A DNA stretch of 64,000 nucleotides from Phytophthora hibernalis (GCA_012656075.1 JAAKBF010000007.1:1955485-2019484), one strand, 5' to 3'; shown: positions 34,501-47,047, counted from the stretch's first letter. The notes: a model not told the origin generated them from the letters alone. A program made the numbers and translations.

Positions 34501-37500
34501 ATGAATCAACGCACCACTCGAGATTCCAGCAGCGATGCCGCTCTCCGAGAGTTCGAACGAGCTTTGGACGCATTCATCGCGACCCATGTCACCACCGCTG
34601 CGAATTCGTTAGCGGTTGTCACCAACAAGAACGGAACCGAAGAACTCAGCGACTTGAACGAAGAGGACGACGAAGAACCAGTCGAGATCGAGGTATCCAC
34701 AGAGACGGCGAGTTTCCAGCGTGACGTGAAGCGACTGCAGTGTTTGAGTTCGGTGGTCACCAGTACACGCCAACGGCGAGGACCTTCGGGGATCGTGAGT
34801 GTCGGGAGGCTGCTACTTGCGTGGCTGCAGACTGTCGAGAGTTCCAGTGCAGCAGCTGCAGCTTCATTGAGTTCTGGCAGTGATGCTTCACCTCCACCGT
34901 CTGCAGTCGAAGCTGCACGAGCTGCAGAGCAGACCCAACAACAATCGCCAATTGACCCGGTAGCGTCGTGGCTGGTTGCAACATTGCTGAAGGTTGCATT
35001 CCAAGTGCCTCAGACGAACTCAAGTGTGGATCTCAGCTCAGCAGAACGCGCATCAATTGACGAGCTGGTCGCGTACGTCGTTGGTCGATGCTTGCAGGCC
35101 TTCCAGCGATCGTGGCAAGCAGACGAAGATGCTCAGCGTCGAGTTCGCGCTGAAAGCTCCGGTACTTTGTTCTCATACTTGACGATGCGAAAAGCCAAGC
35201 CGAAGACTCCGAGCAGTTCAGGGCCTCCGAGCGCTTTAGCGACGTCGTTGGCTTGCACAACTGAAGCTGCCGTTGTCTGGAGCCACGTTCTCGGCCTTGC
35301 AGCACCGTTTGCACCTGAGGCCTCTCGCATGAAGCTACAGAAGGAGATACTTGCGCGTGCTGCAGTCTGGAATGCAACGAAACAATCGAGTGACAGCTTC
35401 CAGCATCCGTATTTGAAGCATTTGACCCATTTGCGACTTGGTCTTGCACTCACTCGGGCACATTCAAGCTCCACGTTGACTTCACGGATGTCGGAAGCTT
35501 CTCGGTGGTTGCGCGTGGTGATGCCTTTGCTGCTGAAGCCTCATCGCTCACATCTTCGAAGTTCTTGTGCTCACCTCATCTCTCAGATGCTCATTCACGA
35601 GCTCTATTCATTCACTCGACAAGAACTCAACGCGCTGTACACATCCACCGGTAGCGATTGGAGTCGCTGCATTAGTGATCTCCACGCCGCCGCACTCCGA
35701 TTAACCGATTGCGCCAAGAAGAAAAGTCGAAGTCGTTCACAGCAGCATCTTGAATCATCATCATGGGCATTGCGAACTGTTGTGCTGGCGCTGGCTCCAG
35801 GCGAGATTTTCGCTCGTTACTGGCGTGAAGATGCACTTGCATTGCTGAGACTGCAGTACCATCTCAACCAAGATGCTAGTGCTGGAGGCGCAACGTCGTA
35901 CAACGTCCTGTCGAGCTTGGAATTGAGTTTCACGTACTTGATGCACCGCCACTTTTTGCTGCGGGACTCGGGAGCAACCACTGCTGGGGCGCCATCGGAT
36001 TCAGACTGCATGGAAATCATCAACACCACGCAGGCGTGGGCATTCTTTTCACTGCCACGCTTACGACCGCAGTCTTCGAACAGTACCAGCATCAGCAGCT
36101 TTACAGCTCTCAAAACCATCGCATTACCAGCTTTAGTACACGTCACGCGCGCCATCGCCTTGTACAACATGACTTACACTGTCCAGAGTCACCTGCGTCG
36201 GCTCTTAGCAGAACCTGTCGGGGTTGGTGATCCACAGAAGCTCATCGGTCTCGAAAGTCTCGCGGATTTACTTTCGAGCTCTCGAAATGACCATGGAAAT
36301 GCTGATGAAGGTCTTCTGAGCTTCCAAGTAAACGACAAAGACCTGAGTGCCAGCAGACAAATGGTCGGTGAACTCGTAGGTCGAGTTCTCCTGGAGTGCA
36401 GTACGCGGATCGGACACAAGCTGCTTACAGAAATTCCCGTGACAATGAACAAGCAGAATAAACTGCGGCCGCACCAACTGGGAAAAGATGATGGAGACGA
36501 CGATGACGAAGAGCACTGGAAAGACCCGACGCATGCTGTTGCAGTGGCGACATTTGCTGCGGCGTTGTCACTGATGCCACCGCTGTACGCACATTTAGGT
36601 CTCAGCAACGAGCAAAAACTGCTGCTTCTTGTGCGTACCAGTGTCAATGCAAAACGCGCAGTGCACCGCCGTGCTCATGAAGCTCTTCTTTCACTCATCG
36701 GCCCCCAAGCTTCAAACTCGGCTGAGCCTCCACCTCCAGGTGCAGCGGTGGTTATCCGTGCGTTGACCGACTACATCATGCGGATGCATGTAAGCAGTAC
36801 CACCGCAGTTAGTGATGCAGCGGGGGCAATTATCATTTTGCGGCTGCTAAGTGTCCTTCTTGAGCCGTCAAGAGCTACGGTGACACGCTGGGAAAGTCCT
36901 CGAGCTCGATTTGAGGCTTTAATCCAGGTGGAGGCCATTGCCGTCTACCTTCTTGCTCGAGGTGATGATAACATCGAAGCCGAACAATTGCTTCGTCTAG
37001 CTGCACTGGAGACGCTTGAAGTCGCGCACGAAGCGCGTGTGGTGTGCTGTGAGCAGCCTGCAATAAGGACTTCGGTGCAATTACCGCTAGTCGATCGCCC
37101 AAGCGTGTGGACACTTCTCGGTGACCTTGATCCTGAGCTTCAAAACGCGTTCTTTAGCTTTGAAGCGACTGCATTCGAGCCCTCAAATCCTAGCCTTCTT
37201 GACAACTTCGTGGACAACCATCCAGCACTCCGACGCCTGATCTTTGATATCTCTGAGCGTCACAGTTTTCGATGGTCTCTGTGTCTTGCACGCGTTTTCA
37301 AGTGTCTGACAAGGCGAGCTCCTGATGTGACTGCCTACATTTGGGCCGACGTGGCTGACAAGATCACCAAACTGGAACCTGTCCTCTCAGTCACATCTGT
37401 AGCAACAGATAGTCAAAACCAGCGGGAACTTGCTCGATGGAGAAATTTGGCGTTGTTGGCTACGGTGTCAGCCTGTCCGATCCTGCAGACGCAGACCCGA

Positions 37501-40500
37501 AAGACAGAAGTGTCTTCGTTCAGCTCTGAAAGTTCGTCTATCGCTCCCAGTGTGGCTCCGTCGACTATGGTGGCATCGTTAATACGACAGCTTGCTTGTT
37601 ATCTGCGCAGTACCAGTGTTGCACAGCGTAATGCCGTTGTGTTGGCGTTGGGTCACGCGGGTATCGTGGCACTACCAACACTTCTTGAAGTTTTAGCACG
37701 ACTTGAAGGAGAAGCATTCATCACCACTTCTAAAGGCGATGAAGAATCATCCGAAGGGAATTCGCCGTCGCAAACTGCATTGCATCGTTCACGTAGCGTC
37801 AAGACCACAAAGCTGCCACGAAAAAAGATATTAGAGCTGCAGCATGCACGCACCGCCCAACTTACTCTTCAGTGGGCTATTGGAAGGTGCTATCGGCTTT
37901 TGTTGGAGTCCCGAACACGGGAACAGCATGACAACTCGGAGCTGGAGCCGGGTGGACCCTTGGTCGAACGCCTCCGACAAGTTGTGTCAATATTCCTGGC
38001 GAAGATGATGACGACGTTCGATGGCGCAGCGAGTTCTCAAGGTGACAGCAGTGAAGCGAGTGAGGGATCGTTGACCATAAATTCTGCGACGCAAATTCCG
38101 GAAGAAAACCCTGTGCAATTCATGGTACAGCTCGACTTCATCGCGAGTTTACGGGCTCTGCTTCTCCATTCCATCGCAATGGCCAATCCAGCATTGCAAC
38201 TACCACATGATAAGCTAGCAGCTTTGCTACTCGGTTGGAGTGGTTCATTCGATGTGGATCTCGCGGAAAGTGAATTGGCAGGATATCTCCGTTCAGGTTT
38301 TATATCTCCAGAAGCAGGTTGCGGGCTATACTCTTACTGGATGCAGTTGTGTGATGTTCATAACGTCCGAGACGGCCAAATAGTATTCCCGTGGATTTGG
38401 ATCGACAACCAACATCAACTTCTTGGTGGATCCACAACAGTCAGCACCGCGTCTCGAAATGTGGCACAATACTTCCTGTGCCATCGAGCTTTCTCATCTC
38501 TAACGGAGCTGCTTCGTAGCAGTTTGAAAGCTTCAGACGGAACAGGAATCTGGGATGGAGACAGCGTCGTTGCATGGCTTGATGCATGCTTCAGCGTGGA
38601 TGCTATAACGTATCCGCACTTCACCGATCTCCATCAGTTTGCACAACGAGCACTGCACGCTCTTCTGGAGCTGCCACCTGGAAGCGCGCGATTCAATCAC
38701 GTGGTCAAGCGTTGTCTTGAGAAAGCGACTTACGCGTTTTCAAGCGCAGAAAATCCGAGCAGCGGGTAGCGCGACAGTATCTCGAAGCTCTCGGAGCCTC
38801 CAGCGAGGTCATGGGTTTCTTTCGGCCTCTTCTTCTTCGATTGCAAGAGCGACGCGGTGATATCCAAGACAAGGACGAGTCGTATCTCGCCGTGCGTCTT
38901 CTCCATGTGCTGATACTCCATGTCGGTGTGCAGCTTGATGACAAGTTAGTACAGCAACATCGCCAGGTGGCACTCGACATGGTGGCGGCTCTGGTTTGTG
39001 ATCCTGACGCTAATGGTGATGACGATGACACTGCAGCTACTCGTTGGGGATTGCAGGGCTACTACAGCCCAAGTCTGGAAGGACACGTCGCTGGCCGGTT
39101 GCAAGTCAGCGTGTCCGCGCTGTTAGCCTCGAGATTTTCGGTGTTGAGTTTGCGCGTGAGCCTCGCGATATTACGCTCGATGCCAGCAAACTCTCTTCAG
39201 AGCCGCGACGATGTAGCTCAGCAGCGGCAAATGCTGGCGGCAGTATTGCCATGGCTCGCTGAAATACCTCTCAGGGCATCCAACAACCAAGCTAGCAGAC
39301 CGACAGAGCTACTTGAATTGCTGTTCGGCCTCACATCCGCTCTCGGAGATAGTTGTAGCGAGCAACTTGATCACATGTGGCTAACGTTAGCCTTTGCTAA
39401 CAGCGGTGGAGACGACACGAATCTCAAGGAGATTGTAGGCTTCTTGTTCCGCCAGCAACGCAAAACCCAACTACCGTCAGAGACAGCGAAGACAATCATG
39501 TGGTGGCTGTGTCGATGGCAGGATGCAGCGTCTGATGTGCTACACTTACTGCTCCTCCAGCTGCAGCTCTCGACAGCAAAAGAACCAGATCCAAGCGAAA
39601 TTGTGACTGCTTTGGACGAGCTTGGAGCGATTGTGACGTTGGCAAGCGACACCAGTTGTCATCTTGGGAATACTTCCAACGCCGATGTACGGGCTTTAGC
39701 TGTTCACTTGGTACATACGTCACTCACGGCGCTTTTCGCGCTGCTGAACAATGACACCGTAGATGAAAGCGTCTCAAGGAGCATCACCCAGCATTGCCAT
39801 GTTCTGCTTCACTCAGTTTTTCCTCTTCTGGAAGCTCCACGAGGTTTACTTGCTGCAGCACTCGCCTTGATCCAAGCCACGACGTCGATTGAAAAGATCA
39901 CGGTAACGAAGAATGAGGCAAACAACTCGGTACAGTCTCGGATACACGTCGAGGAATTCCTGGAGGCTCTACGATCCCTTGCCGTGTGTTTATCAACCGT
40001 CGAAGCTCAAATGTGGGGTGAGCTCTGCGTACAAGAAATCGCTCTGGCAATCTCGCTGGAATCACCATCAACGTTGGAGAGCCTGCAAAGTCTACAACGA
40101 CCGTCACCACCACATGAAGTGTGCGTGCGCTTCGCTTTGGTGGCATACACTCAACTATCACCTCGTTTCCAGGGTGATATCCTTCTCTCGGTGCTGACGT
40201 TGCTGCGTCAAACACTCACCGCCGGCGTTGATGATGGTCGACTATCTCGATCGCTGTCGCTTGCTCGAGAATGCCTGACTCTACTAGCGATGCTGGTGCG
40301 AAGTATGCCCGTGTCCAGACTTGTGCTGTATCCGCAAGTGTTCTGGGTATCACTTGCACTTCTTACACATTGCCGTCAGCAACGTGATAATTCGACAAGC
40401 AGTAGTCCTTCACTACATGATGGAGCGTTGGAACTTTTGTCAATTCTCTGGGATCGCACTCCTTTCACCAGCCATGTTGTAGCCCAAGACCTGATTCGCT

Positions 40501-41678
40501 ATACACGTCCAGCACAATGGGAACCCAATACTGCGCGCAACTCCGTCCTGTTGGAGATTGTGCGCTGCATTTATTTAGAAAATGCTCCTCAAAGCCGCGC
40601 TCGAGCCTTGAATATGCTGAGGAAGTCAGTGCTGTTGGTGCCTTGCGACCTTCTTGGCCTATCGCGTCGCGAACACTTGGTGATCTGCACACTTGCATTG
40701 CTGCCTGCACTAACTTTTCCTTCCGTGGAGAGTAATAACACAGAGAGGGACACCGAGTCGGGTTCCTACACTTGGGACGATCTGGTAGTGCTCTGGCAAA
40801 CAATTGGGACTTCTGCAGAATACGATCAAATGCTGGGGTTGCTCCAAACTCGTGATCTGGTCCAGAATGAGCGCGGAAGCAGCCACAAACTCGCAGTAAA
40901 GTTCATGATGATCTTCGTTTCTGCGTTATACGCGTTGGAGCAGGACAAGAGCATCGACAATGCTGAGTTCGACGGCTTGAAGCTGAGCTTGGAAGTTCTG
41001 GTGGCAAGTTTGCCACTGCCTGCTGCAACTCAAAGCAGGGATGCTTCACTTTCTGAGAGAGCTGGTGCAGACTTGAACAACAAACGCTCCGATTTCGTCT
41101 TCGTGCTGCTTGAAGAATTGCTTCGTGATGTGCTGGCCCGAAAAGAGACTATGAAGCGTTCGTGGAAAACCATGCCAGACCTCGAGGCAACACTAGCCAG
41201 GCTGCTTCGAAGCCCGAAAAATGAACGACAGTGGAGAGCGTCCGTGCGAGTACTAAGTTGGATCGAAGAAATGACAAATGGACCCAGTCGATCGTTGGTG
41301 TCTCCTCTGCCCGTGTCCCACTCAGCGAGGAGAAGTCTGCCTGGCGGGAATTCGACCGAGATGTCCGGACAAATTGAAGAATCAGAGAATGGTCCACCAC
41401 CTGGGATCTCTGAGGCTTACCATGGCAACTCAACAGCGACAGAAGATGTGAAGAAGACTCCGTCAACCAGAGCTTTGATGCGACTAATGGCCCCACGCTC
41501 TCGAAGCAGTGGCAGCATCAGCAAGAACTCCGTGAACGAAGGTGTCAGCAACAACAATGAGTTACCAAGATCTCCCGAACCTCCATCGATGAAGGAGCAT
41601 CGCTTGTCCGAGCAACCTGGCTACGAGTCTGAAGATCACTCGATACCCAGAGAGGTTGAATCCGCTGTCGATACTTAA
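34501..41678 (+). CDS. Giant helical-repeat (HEAT/ARM-like) protein of unknown function, about 2,390 aa
   Basis: Two long frames, ATG 34501-38769 (about 1,422 residues) and up to 41678 (about 955 residues). They join as one protein if the TTTT run near 38738 is one base short: the downstream frame is open back to 38721 and continues in register (VFKRRKSEQRVARQYLEALG). Most of the sequence is alpha-helical with Leu/Ala-rich pairs of amphipathic helices typical of HEAT/ARM scaffolds. Examples are NAVVLALGHAGIVALPTLLEV and REHLVICTLALLPALTF. There is no signal peptide or membrane segment. The C-terminal 120 residues are disordered and Ser-rich. No paralogue was recognised with confidence; FOCAD/RST1-like or Laa1/HEATR5-like trafficking scaffolds are only guesses. 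Confidence 0.82.
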
Positions 41679-41932
41679 GCCTATAAAATTCAAAAGTACA
41701 AGCATAAACGTTAGAATGAAGCTTGCCCCGATTGCACATACACTACTCGTGGTTCCAGCAAACTACCAACACAAGACCCTTGTAAAACAAAGCATGCATG
41801 TTAGCTACTGATATCACACAACATTCTAGACCAGTCCAGTTCATACACTGTCGTTCTGCTTCCGAGTCCGTTCTTCATCGGCCACTTGGCAACCTCTCCA
41901 CAACCCCGCTTCACTCCTTACCCCTCATAATG

Positions 41933-43996
41933 CTATGCCCATAGCTCCTGAATGTAGCGGTGGTCGTCCTGCAGCTTCTTGAGCGTAGCCAGCGCCTCGT
42001 CCGCAGACTGGCCACCGAACTTCTCGATGACCTCGTGCAGTACCTTGTTGACGTCGTTGCCCATGCTCGTCGCACCGCACACGTAAATGTGGGCGTCGTG
42101 GTCGCGAATGAGCTCCCAGGTAGCCTGGCCATTCTGCACCAGCAGGTGCTGCACGTACACCTTCTTCTCCTGCTCGCGCGAGAAAGCCAAGTGCAGCTCG
42201 GTCAGCACACCACTCTCCTGGAAACCGTCAAGTTCATCCTTGTAGATGAAGTCTTCGTCGCGACGACGGCAACCGAAGTACATGATAGATTTGCCCACGG
42301 TCATTCCATCCTGCTGCTGCTTGGCACGCTCGTGCAGGAAAGCACGCATGGGAGCAATACCAGTGCCTGGGCCGATTAGGATGATAGGGGTGAGCGGATT
42401 CTTAGGCAGACGGAAGGTCGATGCGCGCATGAAAATACGAGCGGCAGGCCACTCACGCGGTTTCTTGGAACCCTGTTCTCCAGGACGGCTGTCACGCTTC
42501 TTCTTGTCATCCGAGTGGAAATCCAGGGGCTGCAGTCTGCCCAAGTAGTTCGAGCACACTCCGCGGAACACACGGCCATCGTTCTTCGTGCTCTCGATTA
42601 GACTCACAGTAGCGTGCACCCGCTGCGGACTCACAAGACTAGAAGACGAGATCGTGTAGTACCGAGGCAGCAGAAACGGCACGATGTAGAGTAGGCCCTG
42701 CATGGACATCCTGATCGAGCGAAAGTGCGCCAGCACGTCGACAAACGAGCGTTCTTCTTCCACGATCCACGTCTGGTACTCCTCCTTGCCCTCCTTTGAC
42801 GCCAGACGCTCCAGCTGAGCACGCTCTGCCGGGTCAGAGGCAAAGAACGCAAGCTGCTTCAGCGGACCCTTGCGCGGCGCGCTGTTAATGGCCAAGTACC
42901 TAGTGAGGATCTCTCCGATAGTGCAAGGCGACGGGAAGGGCAATTCTCCGTTAGCATCGGCGCTCACAGGCTGCACCGCCACCCACTGGTCCAAATCGTA
43001 GTCCAGCCGCTTGGCCAGACGCTCCACGACACTCGTCTCGTTCTCCGGGAGCACCGCGAGGTTGTCCGCCGTCTGATACGTCACTCCCGTGCCGCGCAGG
43101 TCCAGCTCCACATGGACAGTAGATCCTCCTTCCGTCGACGGCCGCAGCTCTCGGTTCACCACGACCTTGGCGCTCTTGGCCGTGAAGAAGTGCTTGGTCG
43201 AAGCCTTCATCTTGACGTCCTCCGTCTTCTTCTGTGCCTCCGACGCACGAATCTCCACCACCTGATACTCGTACTCAGGTCCCGTCTCTCCCTCTACAGC
43301 CGCGTTCTCAACTTCCTCTCCAATAAACTGTTTCTTAAGTGCTTTCCAGAGCGGCTCCTTCCAGTCATCGAAATCTTCGTCCAGACTGGCATCATCATCT
43401 CCCTCTCCATAGTGGAACACTCTCTGTGCACCATGTTTCTCCATCAACTTGTCCACGAGTCGCCCCATCTCGTTAAAGTGTTCGTACTGGGTATTGCCCA
43501 GTCCAAAAACAGCGTAGCCCACTCCAGAGAGCACCTTCTCGTCCAGTTTTCCCTCTTTATCCTTCAGAAAGTTGATGAAATCAACGGCGTTGTCCGTCGG
43601 GTCGCCCTCTCCGTATGTGGCCATCATAAAGATGACGCACGTCTCGTCCTTGAGCTTCTCCGCCGCGTCATAGTCCTCCAAGTCCACTGCGTGCGTCTGG
43701 AAGCCCGCCTTGCGTCCCTCTTTCTTCAGAACCTCCGCGAAACCTTCCGCTGTGCCTGTCTGAGAGCCAAAGAGGACGGTGACGCGTCCTCCAAGGAACT
43801 CGGGGCTCTCGTCCACGCTGGGGCGACGTTCCGAGGCGGACGAGGGCGTCGCGTCCTTGTACATCTTCATCTGCTGGCCGATACGCAGCATCTCCTGCGC
43901 CAGTTTGTCCTGCTTGGGCTTGGGCTCCCGCAGGAAGAGCACGGCGGTGGCCAGCACGGCCAGCAGCGACCCCACGACCACGTACGCGTCTGCCAT
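41933..43996 (-). CDS. POR: NADPH-cytochrome P450 reductase
   Basis: Diflavin enzyme of the ER membrane passing electrons from NADPH through FAD and FMN to microsomal P450s. One exon, 687 residues, frame intact. Residues about 5-22 form the membrane anchor (VVVGSLLAVLATAVLFL). The flavodoxin domain has VTVLFGSQTGTAEGFA, MMATYGEGDPTDNA and VFGLGNTQYEHFNEMG. The FAD domain has RYYTISSSSLVSP. The NADPH domain has ILIGPGTGIAPMRAF, YFGCRRRDEDFIYKDEL and VYVCGATSMGNDV-type segments. The penultimate Trp (ELWA) that stacks on FAD is present. Length and motif order are typical. Confidence 0.96.
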   Translation of the reverse strand: MADAYVVVGSLLAVLATAVLFLREPKPKQDKLAQEMLRIGQQMKMYKDATPSSASERRPSVDESPEFLGGRVTVLFGSQTGTAEGFAEVLKKEGRKAGFQTHAVDLEDYDAAEKLKDETCVIFMMATYGEGDPTDNAVDFINFLKDKEGKLDEKVLSGVGYAVFGLGNTQYEHFNEMGRLVDKLMEKHGAQRVFHYGEGDDDASLDEDFDDWKEPLWKALKKQFIGEEVENAAVEGETGPEYEYQVVEIRASEAQKKTEDVKMKASTKHFFTAKSAKVVVNRELRPSTEGGSTVHVELDLRGTGVTYQTADNLAVLPENETSVVERLAKRLDYDLDQWVAVQPVSADANGELPFPSPCTIGEILTRYLAINSAPRKGPLKQLAFFASDPAERAQLERLASKEGKEEYQTWIVEEERSFVDVLAHFRSIRMSMQGLLYIVPFLLPRYYTISSSSLVSPQRVHATVSLIESTKNDGRVFRGVCSNYLGRLQPLDFHSDDKKKRDSRPGEQGSKKPREWPAARIFMRASTFRLPKNPLTPIILIGPGTGIAPMRAFLHERAKQQQDGMTVGKSIMYFGCRRRDEDFIYKDELDGFQESGVLTELHLAFSREQEKKVYVQHLLVQNGQATWELIRDHDAHIYVCGATSMGNDVNKVLHEVIEKFGGQSADEALATLKKLQDDHRYIQELWA

Positions 43997-44747
43997 AACG
44001 ACTTGCTTGTGCTCGACTCGGCAGATTCAGGAATGAAGGCAGTGCTGGCCACGCACGTGGGAGTGGATTGGTTCGGGACGGAAGAGTGTACAGTTGGTGG
44101 CGGGGAGAAACGGCTGGCACAGTCGGAGGGACAGTGGACCGCTGAAGACTGAAGGACGGCGCAAAGTTGGTGGCGACTCACAGGAAGGATACATACAACC
44201 TTAAATGGCTTGACCGTTCGTCCAAGCCGGTTCGTCTTGGGGTTAACATGGTGCACACCAAGCGCTCGTTTATTGGGCTACATGTCGGATAACCCGAGAA
44301 CCAGATCACCTATTAATAGTCATTCCTCTGCTGTACATGTACTCAAGTCTACACTTGGCGTGATCTTGTCTTGTTGTTCAACTGTTCGTTGATGACCCCC
44401 AGACAACCGTTGCACAGTGGCCTGAGTTTTTCGCGAGCTTCAACTTTGCGACCGGTGGCGGTAGTCTGCATGGTCAGAACAATAAATTCGCAGCCTAAAA
44501 CTGGTAAGCTTAAGCTTACACGTCTCTTCTTTTGGTCAGTTCTTCAGCTTGAGAAACAAGATTCTATTCAGGATTATTGATGACGATGTCGGCTTTGGCG
44601 CCACAGCAAAACCTGTAATGCCTGCCCCGTCATCCTTGGGATGACGGGTTTGCTGCTTTCCAGGCAAATCTCGTAAAACATCATCGATAGAGGAAGTTCC
44701 TTTTCGCGACCAGTTCCCGATTTCCTCTTCGCCACTCAAGTCTCCCA
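43997..44747. other. Intergenic; 3' part is a duplicated RxLR promoter segment
   Basis: Bases about 44560-44747 are closely similar to 47105-47219 plus 53356-53470, i.e. the upstream region of the second RxLR copy. No gene is seen in 43997-44500. Confidence 0.7.
44626..44648. repeat. Palindrome in the RxLR upstream region (empty insertion site)
   Basis: CCCGTCATCC and GGATGACGGG are perfect inverted 10-mers separated by three bases, about 100 bases upstream of the RxLR start. In the paralogous region the retrotransposon sits inside the right arm. Confidence 0.85.
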
Positions 44748-45161
44748 ATGCACCTACTCCGCAACACGTTCGTGGCGATTGCGGTGGTCTTGCTTGCAGT
44801 AAGCGATGCCTCGGAGACAAAAATCTCGGCCATGACTTCGTCCGATTCGGTGTTACCGACTCGCTCGCTAGTCGATGGCGATAGTGCCAGCGAGCGATTT
44901 CTGAGGGGTAACAATGGCAAAGAGGTTGCTACGGGCGATGAAGACGACGAGGAGAGGCTTTGGGTCCCCTCGTTGCTTAAAAACGTTGCGGACGAAATGG
45001 CAACGGTCCTGTTCAGGGTCCTGAGAAGATTCGGCAACACTCCCGGTCGGTTGGCTGAAAGACTCAATATCGGAAGCCCAGGAACGCCCCGCATCTACAA
45101 CAAGCTCTACGAGAAGTACACCGCTTGGTACGGAGCACAGACAGCGGCTGCCATGGGGTAA
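44748..45161 (+). CDS. Predicted RxLR-EER secreted effector
   Basis: 137 residues. Residues 1 to about 22 are a hydrophobic signal peptide (MHLLRNTFVAIAVVLLAVSD). The host-translocation region has RFLR at residues 50-53 and, after an acidic stretch, DEER at 67-70, both in the positions expected of Phytophthora RxLR effectors. The C-terminal effector part (about 72-132) is helical with an aromatic cluster (KLYEKYTAWYG) that may be one WY/LWY-type unit. The protein would be secreted from haustoria/hyphae and act inside plant cells; its target cannot be read from sequence. It is single-exon, as usual for the family, and sits in a repeat-rich island. A second, broken copy lies at 53.5 kb. Confidence 0.9.
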   Translation: MHLLRNTFVAIAVVLLAVSDASETKISAMTSSDSVLPTRSLVDGDSASERFLRGNNGKEVATGDEDDEERLWVPSLLKNVADEMATVLFRVLRRFGNTPGRLAERLNIGSPGTPRIYNKLYEKYTAWYGAQTAAAMG

Positions 45162-45779
45162 AGGGGGATTTGGCTGCAAGCAAACAAGGTACCGAGAGGA
45201 TATCAACATAAAACCCAGTTGTCGTACACCCAGAGCTGTTGTCGACCAAGTATAATATTTCGTCCGTTGTTGGATCAAGCTGTACCCATCATCGGAATTC
45301 ATGTCGACTTGCTCCTCCTATTCGTTTGCCTCCTCTTCTGCTCGCGGTATTGCAATTAGTAATTGCCAAATTACTGTATTTTTGTACGGAAATACTTATT
45401 TATTACTGGAGGACACGAAATTGAATATATTATTATTGAATCTAAATTGACCCGGTCTTTACAAACAGCAAGTTATATAGGGTTTCCCAAAGAATCAATA
45501 ATTGCAAATTAATATTATTGTCGACTGGAGTATTGAAATGATTATTACGGCTTTTAATGTTTTGCAATGCAATACTATTATATATTGTATTTTCCGACTT
45601 GGTGGACCAGGAGGGAACCATAATCCTGCCCACCCACCTGCGCAACCTGAACTCAGACCTACGGCCAAGAACCTGAAGAGGAAACTGCGCGGAGGAAGAG
45701 CTGGGAAAATGGGGCACCCCAATCGTCCTAAAAGATTCTGAAGGACTGCAGCCGCAGCTACGCAGCATTACGCAAAACC
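45162..45779. other. Gene-poor, partly AT-rich spacer
   Basis: 3' side of the RxLR gene; 45330-45600 is AT-rich. A minus-strand open frame through 45442-46155 mixes AT-rich DNA with the out-of-frame beta-glucosidase fossil and is not a gene. Confidence 0.5.
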
Positions 45780-46130
45780 AATTTAACAATCCGGTTGCGT
45801 CGAGACTTGGCTCTCCGGGATACCGTACGCACGCTCGGCAAAGTGCGTGCCGTGTGTGCACTGCACACCGTTGGGGCCGATGACCGCGATGAATGAACCT
45901 ACTGGAAGTGGTAGCATATTGTTGTCGTTCTTGAGCAGGATGCCAGTCTTCACGGCGATGCCGTACGATATACTGTAGTATTAGCGTGGTCCTCCACGAC
46001 CTAAGCGGCGACGAGCTCTCTGTAGTTGTGCCTAGCAGGCCGAACTCGTCGTACTGAACAGGATGCGTCCCACGGCATGGATCATGTACGACTCTGCGAA
46101 ACGTAGATCTACATGGAAAAAGCTTATTTC
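45780..46130 (-). pseudogene. Fossil of a glycoside hydrolase family 3 beta-glucosidase
   Basis: On the minus strand at about 45970-45785 one frame reads GILLKNDNNMLPLPVGSFIA followed by VIGPNGVQCTHG, the classic GH3 'VLLKNDxxxLPL...IAVIGPNA' block that follows the catalytic domain. Just upstream (about 46100-46020), in two shifted frames, AVGRILF and QYDEFGLLG match the conserved AVxRILxxxxxFGLxD helix that precedes it. No intact start, no N-terminal catalytic barrel and no C-terminal domain are present, so this is a fragment. Functional GH3 enzymes are secreted and common in oomycetes. Confidence 0.75.
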
Positions 46131-46239
46131 CGAGCAAATCGCGGATGGTTCGCAAGCAAATGGGATCAGAGGTGGTTTTGCAAGCAAATGAAGTAAGCCA
46201 AGCAAATTTAACTGCTTATCGAGGCTGTTATTCAAGCAT

Positions 46240-47047
46240 CAGAGTAAGACATGTACATTTCATTTAGAAACGTTTAGTAATGCAGTGAGTGATGCAAGTT
46301 AAGTAGCTCAAATGAGACCTCAGAGAGACCGTTTGCCACCGAAGCGGAGGTCTGCAATGGTCGACGCGTGAGTCGGTGTAGCTGCCCTAACAAGGAGGCG
46401 CTATCTATTAACACTGTACCGACGTCATGAGCGAACCGAAACGGGCAAGCGAGGAGCGCTCGAGCACCGTCCAACCCGATGTACGTCATCTCCCAAAACC
46501 CGACCCAAACACACAGTACGACCCAGGCGAAAGTCTGTTGAAATTTTGAAAACCCACCTCCTTACACTAAGTTCACACCACTTGCTTGCGAACCATCGAT
46601 TTGCTTGAAAAGACGCCACGAAATGGACTTGTTTGAAAATAAACCTTCGTTTGCTTGAAAATAATCCGTACCCGATCTACATAGTCGTACAGTGTACGGT
46701 ACACCGCATCGTAGCTCGAACCCGTCAACACCTGTCGGCAATGAGACTATTGTTGGTCGAGTGCGTGGAACCTCAGTCGCTCATCGCGATGGCAGTGCTA
46801 TTGTTGTCTTTGCGCATCGCGTTTCGTACTGGCACGTGGATAATCCACGGCGTATCCAGTGGATACGCCGTTGATGCGCACGAGCACACGAGCGTGGCGA
46901 CGTTGCCTTCTTTCAGAAGTGTGTCGAGAGTCTCGACTCGAGAGCCACCGAGTACAGCGTCTGCAGATCCACAATGATGTTATCATCTTCAGCACTTGCA
47001 CCAGTGGACAACGGACCGAACGGCTTGGCGTTGGTCATTGAGCAACT
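46240..47047. other. Gene-poor spacer; nothing recognised
   Basis: Only short open frames. A short inverted repeat at about 46841-46873 (CGGCGTATCCA / TGGATACGCCG) is visible. No protein family recognised. Confidence 0.45.

Noticed and set aside
45442..46155. 237-codon minus frame
   Set aside because: Crosses AT-rich DNA and reads the GH3 fossil out of frame; not a gene.
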